5,733 bases of DNA, taken from Bacillota bacterium. Its GTDB lineage: Bacteria; Bacillota; Clostridia; Lachnospirales; Lachnospiraceae. A program made the translations under genes and the position numbers. Below the pieces are notes generated by a model that saw nothing but the letters and a program-made list of their open reading frames with translations, was not told the DNA's origin and did not search any database. Within the stretch, counting starts at the first letter, position 1, and the number at the start of each line of letters is the position of its first letter. The DNA is taken from contig JAEWWQ010000148.1 of NCBI GenBank assembly GCA_023458855.1, positions 1 to 5,733 on the forward strand, written 5' to 3'. Below, one piece after another: positions 1 to 4,797 of the stretch.

Positions 1-191
1 GCCTTGGTCTGCTTAGCTCCAGTTGTCTGGGCCCTGTGGTATTAGTCGTCGTAATTACTACTATTATTACCCCGATTTTGTTAAAGCCTGTATTTAAGCT
101 TGGACCGGCACCGGCAGAGATAACAAATGAACATAAGCTGGCAGATAACTATGAGCAGATGGAAGGTTACAGAGACGGTTCACAGAGATAG
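1..191 (+). CDS. C-terminal end of a probable cation:proton (Na+/H+) antiporter, 5' part outside window
   Basis: The frame beginning at base 3 is open from the window edge to a TAG stop at 189-191, giving 62 residues. The first ~33 residues are a hydrophobic membrane segment rich in Val, Ile and Thr, containing TTIITPILLKPVF. A last helix of the form 'TT-I-TP-LLK' followed by a short charged tail is typical of the final transmembrane helix of CPA-type cation:proton antiporters in Firmicutes. The remaining ~29 residues are hydrophilic and would be cytoplasmic. Such proteins exchange Na+ or K+ for protons across the cytoplasmic membrane. Only the end is visible, so the family call rests on this one helix; another polytopic transporter is possible. 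The -35 box of the next transcription unit overlaps its last codons, and no strong terminator follows it. Confidence 0.6.
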   Translation, partial: LGLLSSSCLGPVVLVVVITTIITPILLKPVFKLGPAPAEITNEHKLADNYEQMEGYRDGSQR

Positions 192-207
192 TAATTTATG
201 ATAAAAT
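179..207 (+). promoter_or_regulatory. Probable sigma-A promoter of the yjdF leader
   Basis: TTCACA at 179-184 (5/6 to TTGACA) and TAAAAT at 202-207 (5/6 to TATAAT) are separated by exactly 17 bp. Transcription would start near 214, just upstream of the structured leader. The -35 box lies inside the last codons of the antiporter. A second candidate -10, TATATT at 217-222, has only a poor -35 at the right distance. Confidence 0.5.
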
Positions 208-231
208 AATGTTTGGTATATTTAAATGCAA

Positions 232-362
232 AGATAAAAACACATCCCGGTAGGTAGTCCGGGAGCAGTCTTTCTTGTTCGCGATAATAAAGGGAGATTG
301 TCAGTAACCTGCCTCCTTGGTTGTCCATTCTTTGTCTGTTTCACTTTTAAGGAGGAAGTAGA
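232..362 (+). promoter_or_regulatory. yjdF-motif (azaaromatic-sensing) riboswitch
   Basis: This leader lies directly upstream of a yjdF gene, the setting in which the yjdF RNA motif is almost always found. Members of the class bind diverse nitrogen-containing aromatic heterocycles, and some of these ligands activate expression; the natural ligand is unknown. The sequence shows a 6-bp stem TCCCGG/CCGGGA (245-250 with 259-264, loop TAGGTAGT). It also shows a small hairpin AACC/GGTT (306-309 with 319-322) whose loop holds CCTCCTT (312-318). That loop is perfectly complementary to the Shine-Dalgarno sequence AAGGAGG (349-355). AGGGAG at 291-296 can pair with CTCCTT at 313-318 (one G-U pair) and so competes with the Shine-Dalgarno sequence for the same bases. 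A further 11-bp complement links 321-331 to 360-370, covering the start codon. The visible elements suggest control of translation rather than transcription. The class call rests on gene association and remembered motif features; exact aptamer boundaries are uncertain. Confidence 0.8.
349..355 (+). promoter_or_regulatory. yjdF ribosome binding site, the probable riboswitch target
   Basis: AAGGAGG ends 7 nt before ATG 363 and fixes that start. It is perfectly complementary to CCTCCTT at 312-318 in the upstream leader, so it can be hidden by a 7-bp long-range pairing. Confidence 0.85.
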
Positions 363-782
363 ATGGACAAAGTATCAATAAAGTTTCAAGTGTATTTCGA
401 AGATCCTTTCTGGATTGGTATCTGTGAACGGATGGTAGATGGGCGTTTAGCCGTCTGTAAGGTCACATTCGGTCCGGAGCCCAGGGATTATGAAGTTTGT
501 CAGTATATTGTCCGTAACTGGTATCACTTGAGATTCAGTAGCACTGTTGAGACAGAAGTAAAGCAAATTGGAAAGCTGAATCCGAAGCGCATGCAAAGAA
601 GCGTAAGGAAGCAAATGAATAGTGTGGGAATCGGAACAAAGTCCCAACAGGCCTTGCAGCTTCAGCGTGAAGAAGGCAAAGAAGCTAGAAAGCAGAAGAA
701 TCGTCAGATGAAAGAAGAAGAAAATGAAAGAATCTTTGCACTGAAACAGCAGAAACGGAAAGAAAAACATAAGGGAAGGTAA
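363..782 (+). CDS. yjdF: YjdF family protein (DUF2992), riboswitch-controlled
   Basis: This 139-residue protein matches the YjdF/DUF2992 family in size and layout. The N-terminal ~60 residues form a beta-rich part with DPFWIGICER (14-23) and FGPEPRDYEV (36-45). The middle carries NPKRMQRSVRKQM (73-85) and GIGTKSQQALQLQREE (89-104), the family's conserved basic section. The tail (about 100-139) is a very charged Lys/Glu/Gln helix ending in KRKEKHKGR. There is no signal peptide or membrane segment, so it should be cytoplasmic. The molecular function is unknown. The family's riboswitch and neighbours elsewhere suggest a response to toxic or signalling aromatic compounds, and the basic tail would suit nucleic-acid or ribosome contact, but that is inference. 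It appears to be transcribed alone, between the promoter at 179-207 and the terminator at 823-855. Its last nine codons plus stop are part of a 27-nt tandem repeat. Confidence 0.9.
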   Translation: MDKVSIKFQVYFEDPFWIGICERMVDGRLAVCKVTFGPEPRDYEVCQYIVRNWYHLRFSSTVETEVKQIGKLNPKRMQRSVRKQMNSVGIGTKSQQALQLQREEGKEARKQKNRQMKEEENERIFALKQQKRKEKHKGR

Positions 783-820
783 CGGAAAGAAAAACATAAG
801 GGAAGGTAACGGAAAGAAAA
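754..820 (+). repeat. 27-nt tandem repeat, about 2.5 copies, across the yjdF stop codon
   Basis: Two perfect 27-nt copies (754-780 and 781-807) are followed by the first 13 nt of a third (808-820). The unit begins AACGGAAAGAAAAAC and ends GGGAAGGT. The first copy encodes the last codons of yjdF, and the TAA stop at 780-782 spans the junction of copies one and two. Because 27 is a multiple of three, the stop is copied in the same frame at 807-809. The extra copies therefore lie downstream of the stop and leave the protein unchanged. The A-rich repeat leads straight into the terminator stem. Confidence 0.95.
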
Positions 821-822
821 CG

Positions 823-855
823 CAGCGAATGGTTATCCATTCGCTGTTATTTTAT
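823..855 (+). terminator. Rho-independent terminator of yjdF
   Basis: A perfect 10-bp stem, CAGCGAATGG (823-832) with CCATTCGCTG (837-846), closes a TTAT loop and is followed by TTATTTTAT. It is preceded by an A-rich run, so it may work on both strands. It ends the yjdF transcript and separates it from the dehydrogenase unit, whose promoter starts 14 bp later. Confidence 0.88.
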
Positions 856-868
856 AGGAGTCTTCCGG

Positions 869-897
869 TTGAGTAACATAGGAAACCATGTTATAAT
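869..897 (+). promoter_or_regulatory. Strong sigma-A promoter of the dehydrogenase-MATE unit
   Basis: TTGAGT at 869-874 (4/6 to TTGACA) and a perfect TATAAT at 892-897 are spaced by 17 bp. Transcription should start near 904, leaving a leader of about 56 nt before ATG 960. I see no operator palindrome or riboswitch in that leader. Confidence 0.8.
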
Positions 898-959
898 CAT
901 AAATAGTAGTACACTTTATGGAAATAATGATTAACATGACAGAGAGGCAGGCGTATAGT

Positions 960-1997
960 ATGAAAAAAATAGCTTTTTTTGACACAAAACCATATGACAA
1001 GGAATATTTTGATAAAATAAACACAAGGTATGAAATAGAATATTTTGAGAATAAGCTTACGGCTAAAACGGCACAGTTAGCGAAAGGATGCGATGCGGCG
1101 TGTGCATTTGTAAATGACACAATAGACAGAGCGGCAATCGAAACCTTATATGATGCCGGCATTAAAGTCCTTGCAATGAGGTGTGCGGGCTACAGTAATG
1201 TAGATTTTAAGGCAGCGTACGGGAAAATAAATGTTGTAAGGGTTCCGGCGTATTCTCCTTATGCTGTAGCTGAACATGCGATGGCATTATTACAGACATT
1301 GAATCGTAAGCTTCATAGAGCATATAATCGTACCAGGGACTTTAACTTTAGTCTTGCAGGGCTGACAGGAATGGATCTGCATGGCAAAACAGTAGGTGTC
1401 ATAGGAACCGGGAAGATAGGACAAGTATTCATGGATATTTGCCGTGGATATGGAATGAATGTAATTGCATATGATTTATTTCCGGCAAAAGATAAGGAAA
1501 TTGAGTATGTGGATTTAGATACCTTGTTTAAAGAAAGTGATATCATCTCCCTGCATTGTCCATTAACGGAACAGACACACCATATCATTGATCAGGAAGC
1601 TTTCAAAAAGATGAAGAAGGGAGTATTCATTGTGAATACTTCAAGAGGTGCTTTGATTGACAGCAAGGAGCTGCTGAATGCGCTGAATGATGAGACAGTA
1701 AAAGGAGCCGGTCTTGATGTATATGAGGAAGAAGCTGACTTATTTTTTGAAGATTTTTCCGGTACCCTGATTAAGGATGATGTATTGGCACTCTTGGTAT
1801 CCAGACCAAATGTAATTCTGACATCGCATCAGGCATTTTTAACTGCTGAGGCACTCGAAAATATTGCGAAGACAACGCTCCATAATCTGGATGAATTCTT
1901 TGCCGGAGATGCATTGACAAATGAAGTCTGCTATCAGTGCAAAGGAGGAAAAACGGAAATAGCTTGTCCGAAAGATGGCAGGAAAAGATGTTTTTGA
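960..1997 (+). CDS. D-2-hydroxyacid dehydrogenase, probably D-lactate dehydrogenase (NAD-dependent)
   Basis: The enzyme probably reduces pyruvate with NADH to D-lactate in the cytoplasm, regenerating NAD+ in fermentation. I chose ATG 960 (345 residues) because an AGGCAGG-like ribosome site precedes it by 8 nt and MKKIAFFDTKPYD is the usual family start. The in-frame ATG at 918 adds 14 residues without a ribosome site. Residue numbers are from ATG 960. The substrate-domain motif RCAGYSNVD (74-82) and the Rossmann motif VGVIGTGKIG (145-154) are present. The NAD-selecting Asp is D172 in IAYDLFP. Catalytic Arg is R229 in NTSRGALID, Glu is E258 in DVYEEE, and His is H290 in LTSHQAF. The R-to-E (29) and R-to-H (61) spacings equal those of Lactobacillus D-LDH. 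The last ~20 residues form a Cys-containing tail (C324, C327, C336, C344) that looks longer than usual. Relatives reduce phenylpyruvate or 2-hydroxyisocaproate precursors, so the exact substrate is not fixed by sequence. Confidence 0.87.
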   Translation: MKKIAFFDTKPYDKEYFDKINTRYEIEYFENKLTAKTAQLAKGCDAACAFVNDTIDRAAIETLYDAGIKVLAMRCAGYSNVDFKAAYGKINVVRVPAYSPYAVAEHAMALLQTLNRKLHRAYNRTRDFNFSLAGLTGMDLHGKTVGVIGTGKIGQVFMDICRGYGMNVIAYDLFPAKDKEIEYVDLDTLFKESDIISLHCPLTEQTHHIIDQEAFKKMKKGVFIVNTSRGALIDSKELLNALNDETVKGAGLDVYEEEADLFFEDFSGTLIKDDVLALLVSRPNVILTSHQAFLTAEALENIAKTTLHNLDEFFAGDALTNEVCYQCKGGKTEIACPKDGRKRCF

Positions 1998-2025
1998 TAT
2001 GAATCAGAATAGAGAAGTCTGGGAA

Positions 2026-2042
2026 AAGAGGATATTGTAGTG
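2026..2042 (+). promoter_or_regulatory. Ribosome binding site and GTG start of the MATE gene
   Basis: AAGAGGA at 2026-2032 lies 7 nt before GTG 2040-2042. No in-frame ATG lies just upstream: the ATGs at 1975, 1988 and 1999 are in other frames. GTG is therefore the best start, giving MAKDSIKNLTQGSP, the usual MATE N-terminus. The GTG overlaps the TAG (2038-2040) of a tiny frame that begins at ATG 1975 or 1999. Confidence 0.7.
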
Positions 2043-3386
2043 GCAAAAGATTCCATAAAGAATCTGACACAGGGTTCACCAATGAGACTGATATTGGGAT
2101 TCTCAGTTCCATTGTTATTTGGTTTTTTATTTCAACAATTTTACAGTATGGTAGATACGATTATTGTTGGAAGGATTCTTGGGGTAAAGGCTTTGGCGGC
2201 AGTTGGAGCGACAGGATCCATTAATTTTATGATCATCGGTTTCTGTATGGGCGTATGCAGTGGATTTTCCATACCGATTGCACATCGCTTTGGAGCAGGA
2301 GATCATCATGGCATGCGTAAGATGGTAGCCAATAGCATGTGGCTGAGTGTTGTTTTTGCACTTATCATGACAGTTATTGTATCACTGCTTTGCAGGAATA
2401 TTTTAATCTGGATGGATACACCGGCTGATATTATTGATGGATCATACTCTTACATAATTGTTATTTTTATTGGAATTCCTGTTACTTATTTTTATAATAT
2501 GCTTTCTGGTATCATCCGTTCGTTAGGCGATAGTAAGACACCTGTTATTTTTCTGGCTTTGTCATCTGTCCTTAATATTATACTGGATTTTGTATGTATA
2601 TTGAATTTACAAATGGGAGTAGCCGGAGCGGCAGTTGCAACTGTCATTTCTCAGGGGGTATCGGCGATCTGCTGTCTGCTTTATATGGTTCGAAAGTTTC
2701 CAATTCTGCATCTGGACAGAGAAGAATTGAAGGCAGACGGACATTGTATGGGAATACTTTGCGGAATGGGGATTCCGATGGGATTGCAGTATTCTATTAC
2801 GGCGATCGGCAGTGTTGTTCTGCAGACAGCGGTAAATGGGCTGGGCTCAGTTGCAGTGGCTTCCATAGCAGCCGGAGTTAAGATATATATGTTTTTTGCA
2901 TGTCCGTTTGATGCTCTTGGTGCAACTATGGCAACTTATGCAGGGCAGAATATGGGGGCAAAAAGGCTCGACCGCATTAGTGAGGGATTCAAAAAATGTG
3001 GGATTCTTGGCATAGGATATTCATTTCTGGCATTTGGAGTATTACAGGTATTTGGAAGGTATATAACACTTTTATTTGTTAGCGCTGAGCAAATAGAAAT
3101 TATTAAAAATGTACAAATGTATTTATTGATTTCCTCATTATTTTTTATCCCGCTTGCATTTGTCAATATTATAAGATTTCTGATTCAGGGAATGGGATTC
3201 AGCAAATTTGCAATATTGGCAGGTGTGTTCGAAATGATAGCAAGGACATTAGCAGGCTTTCTTCTGGTACCTGCATTTGGTTATGTCGCTGCCTGTCTTG
3301 CAGGTCCGATTGCCTGGATATTTGCAGATGCATTCCTGTTCCCGGCATACTTGCATGTAAGGAAACAGTGTGAGAAGAAATTCTAA
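2040..3386 (+). CDS. MATE family multidrug/sodium (or proton) antiporter
   Basis: This is a 448-residue inner-membrane protein, normal length for MATE exporters, with about 12 hydrophobic segments in two related halves (roughly 15-215 and 235-435). The N-half signature is clear: PLLFGFLFQQFYSMVDTIIVG at 24-44, followed by GVKALAAVGATGSI (48-61). The C-half has a matching DALGATMATYAGQNMGAKRLDRI (291-313). QGMGFSK (383-389) and the late GPIAW (422-426) are also family features. These proteins expel cationic drugs, dyes or metabolites using Na+ or H+ gradients; the substrate cannot be read from sequence. The gene starts 42 bp after the dehydrogenase with no terminator or promoter between, so the two are probably cotranscribed. 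The last 20 bp (CEKKF plus stop) belong to a 120-bp unit copied again downstream. Confidence 0.92.
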   Translation: MAKDSIKNLTQGSPMRLILGFSVPLLFGFLFQQFYSMVDTIIVGRILGVKALAAVGATGSINFMIIGFCMGVCSGFSIPIAHRFGAGDHHGMRKMVANSMWLSVVFALIMTVIVSLLCRNILIWMDTPADIIDGSYSYIIVIFIGIPVTYFYNMLSGIIRSLGDSKTPVIFLALSSVLNIILDFVCILNLQMGVAGAAVATVISQGVSAICCLLYMVRKFPILHLDREELKADGHCMGILCGMGIPMGLQYSITAIGSVVLQTAVNGLGSVAVASIAAGVKIYMFFACPFDALGATMATYAGQNMGAKRLDRISEGFKKCGILGIGYSFLAFGVLQVFGRYITLLFVSAEQIEIIKNVQMYLLISSLFFIPLAFVNIIRFLIQGMGFSKFAILAGVFEMIARTLAGFLLVPAFGYVAACLAGPIAWIFADAFLFPAYLHVRKQCEKKF

Positions 3387-3486
3387 GGAGTAAAAAAACT
3401 ACTCCTAAGAATTACTAAGTCCCACACAGGAAGAAGCCGCAAGCGTCTTCTTCTCCATGATTATTTGTGCCGCTGTAGCGGCATGT
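3367..3486 (+). repeat. 120-bp structured repeat, copy 1, overlapping the MATE 3' end
   Basis: The first of two copies covers the last 20 bp of the MATE gene and the following 100 bp. Its fold has four parts. An outer stem GTGTG/CACAC (3368-3372 with 3423-3427) encloses H1. H1 is 14 bp with one A-A mismatch (3379-3392 with 3400-3413, loop AAAAAAC). H2 is GAAGAAG-C-CG with CG-T-CTTCTTC (3430-3439 with 3444-3453, loop CAAG). H3 is TGCCGC/GCGGCA (3468-3473 with 3478-3483, loop TGTA). Both ends of the unit lie within 1-3 nt of stem bases. None of the hairpins has a proper run of T after it, so a classical terminator is not evident; H2 followed by TCTCCATGATTATTT is the nearest thing. The role may be 3'-end protection or termination of the operon transcript. 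Confidence 0.95.
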
Positions 3487-3491
3487 CTGGA

Positions 3492-3611
3492 AGTGTGAGA
3501 AGAAATTCTAAGGAGTAAAAAAACTACTTCTAAGAATTACTAAGTCCCACACAGGAAGAAGCCGCAAGCGTCTTCTTCTCCCTGATTATTTGTGCCGCTG
3601 TAGCGGCATGT
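3492..3611 (+). repeat. 120-bp structured repeat, copy 2
   Basis: The second copy lies at an offset of exactly 125 bp (120-bp unit plus a 5-bp spacer CTGGA at 3487-3491) and matches copy 1 at 118 of 120 positions. The two differences are C3404 to T3529 and A3457 to C3582. The first turns a G-C pair of hairpin H1 into a G-U pair, so pairing is kept in RNA; the second is just outside H2. It repeats the MATE terminal codons and stop as non-coding sequence. Together with copy 1 it fills the 259-bp gap before the AraC gene except for the last 34 bp. Confidence 0.95.
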
Positions 3612-3645
3612 ACAGTTAACATAGGTGTTTAAATAGGGTTTAGAT

Positions 3646-4578
3646 ATGCATAAAAAGAGACAGGATAAATTAGAGTTCCGTTATTATGAGATTCCTCAGA
3701 ATCAACCGGTACTGGCTCTGCTGGGAGAAAAGTGGATACAAAATTACGGAGCAGGAATAGAATTTTTGCATTTTCATAATTATATGGAGATTGGATATTG
3801 CTATGGCGGTGTAGGTGATCTGGTTCTGGATGATATCAATTATCGTTTTGACGCAAATATGTTTTCTGTAATTCCGAAGAACTATCCGCATACGACGAAT
3901 AGTGATTATAATACGATTAGCCGATGGGAGTATCTGTTTGTGGATGTGGAAAATTTCTTGCATGATGTTTATTATGATAATCCACTTTTTGCGGAAGACA
4001 TCATCAAACGTATTAATAACCGTGCAAGTTGTATAGCGTCAGAAAATGCACCGGAAGTGTCAAAAATTATATTGTCTATCTGTGATGAAATGAGAAATAA
4101 AAAAGAATTCTATGTGGAAACAGTGCGTGGATTATTGCAGTCATTGCTCTTGGCGATTGCCAGAATGAATAAGAATAGTGCGGATAAGGTACGTAATCAG
4201 ATGACCAGTATTACGCAGATAGCAAAATCATTGGATTACGTCAGTGACAATTATGATAAAGAAATAGCAATCAGGCAGATGGCAGACATTTGTCATTTGA
4301 GCGAGACACATTTTAGAAGGCTGTTTGAACGCAACATGAATATGACGCCTATGGAATATATTAATTTAGTCCGTGTCCAGATGGCCTGTGAATATATGAA
4401 AAAGCATCAGGACTCTATGGAAACGGTAGCCGTAAAATGTGGATTTCAGACCGCTTCGACATTTAATAGGAATTTCAAAAGAATTCTTGGGATTACGCCG
4501 TATCAGTGGAAAACACATCCGGAAAATTATGAAGGAAAGTTATTGAACTATAAGATATCAGCGCTAAAGGGCTGGTAA
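3646..4578 (+). CDS. AraC/XylS family transcriptional regulator with N-terminal cupin-like sensor domain
   Basis: This 310-residue protein has normal AraC two-domain form. The N-terminal part (about 36-90) contains FLHFHNYMEIGYCYGG (40-55), GDLVLDD and the turn FSVIPKNYPHTT (73-84). This is the pattern of the cupin effector-binding domain of sugar-responsive AraC proteins, with His residues at 42, 44 and 82. The DNA-binding domain spans about 190-290. Its first helix-turn-helix is IAIRQMADICHLSETHFRRLF (207-227), and the second is METVAVKCGFQTASTFNRNFK (258-278), followed by the family hallmark GITPYQW (282-288). The ATG at 3646 has only a weak ribosome site (TAGGG, 3634-3638). The gene lies just upstream of, and parallel to, a sugar-binding lipoprotein gene. 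The usual logic is that the regulator senses the sugar and activates the transporter. The effector is unknown. Confidence 0.9.
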   Translation: MHKKRQDKLEFRYYEIPQNQPVLALLGEKWIQNYGAGIEFLHFHNYMEIGYCYGGVGDLVLDDINYRFDANMFSVIPKNYPHTTNSDYNTISRWEYLFVDVENFLHDVYYDNPLFAEDIIKRINNRASCIASENAPEVSKIILSICDEMRNKKEFYVETVRGLLQSLLLAIARMNKNSADKVRNQMTSITQIAKSLDYVSDNYDKEIAIRQMADICHLSETHFRRLFERNMNMTPMEYINLVRVQMACEYMKKHQDSMETVAVKCGFQTASTFNRNFKRILGITPYQWKTHPENYEGKLLNYKISALKGW

Positions 4579-4596
4579 AAAGATAAACCTATAAGG

Positions 4597-4631
4597 ACAC
4601 GTATATTCATGGTCGAATATGCGTGTTTTTT
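4597..4631 (+). terminator. Rho-independent terminator of the AraC gene
   Basis: A 12-bp stem, ACACGTATATTC (4597-4608) with GAATATGCGTGT (4615-4626), has a single G-U pair and a 6-nt loop, and is followed directly by a T run to 4631. It lies 18 bp after the regulator stop and separates the regulator from the transporter operon. Confidence 0.92.
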
Positions 4632-4674
4632 AATTGGAAATAATAACATACACTACACATGTCATGGTATAGTT

Positions 4675-4720
4675 TGTACATAACAAAACAATATAAAAAC
4701 AAAATAGTGTACATTATGAC
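4675..4720 (+). promoter_or_regulatory. Candidate AraC operator and activated promoter of the sugar ABC operon
   Basis: TGTACATAAC (4675-4684) and TGTACATTATGAC (4708-4720) are direct repeats whose GTACAT cores lie 33 bp apart, close to three helical turns. This is a common layout for paired AraC-type half-sites. No good -35/-10 pair with 17-bp spacing is present; the best -10-like hexamers, TACATT or CATTAT near 4710-4717, match only 4/6 and lack a -35. A promoter needing an activator would look like this. The regulator assignment is inferred from gene position. Confidence 0.45.
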
Positions 4721-4783
4721 GAAAATAGTAGTCTTAAGTTAAAAAAATTTTGTTTTTTATGGCGTTTCAAACAAAAAATGTAT

Positions 4784-4790
4784 GGGAGGA
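4784..4790 (+). promoter_or_regulatory. Ribosome binding site of the sugar-binding lipoprotein gene
   Basis: GGGAGGA lies 7 nt before ATG 4798 and selects this start over the out-of-frame ATGs at 4779 and 4782. Upstream, 4741-4758 is an A7-T4-G-T6 tract, likely intrinsically curved DNA or a weak AU hairpin in the leader. Confidence 0.85.
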
Positions 4791-4797
4791 ATAAAAC

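Noticed and set aside
245..264. GC-rich hairpin TCCCGG/CCGGGA as a terminator for the antiporter gene
   Set aside because: It has no T run after it and its sequence fits the conserved part of the yjdF RNA motif, so it is better read as an aptamer stem.
447..797. Minus-strand open frame opposite yjdF, and similar reverse frames opposite the other genes
   Set aside because: They are shadows of well-supported + strand genes, with low-complexity or unrecognisable products and no ribosome sites.
918..959. Upstream ATG 918 as the dehydrogenase start
   Set aside because: It has no ribosome site, and the added 14 residues do not resemble the family N-terminus. ATG 960 has a ribosome site and a family-typical start.
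2594..2881. Open + strand frame inside the MATE gene
   Set aside because: It is an out-of-frame shadow (Ser/Gly-rich) of the transporter coding sequence with no ribosome site.
3367..3611. The duplicated intergenic repeat as a CRISPR array or integron site
   Set aside because: There are only two copies, 120 bp long with a 5-bp spacer, and no associated recombinase or Cas gene in the window.
4759..4773. Catabolite-responsive element around GGCGTTTCAAACA
   Set aside because: It matches the cre consensus poorly on both strands; only a short GTTT-AAAC palindrome remains.
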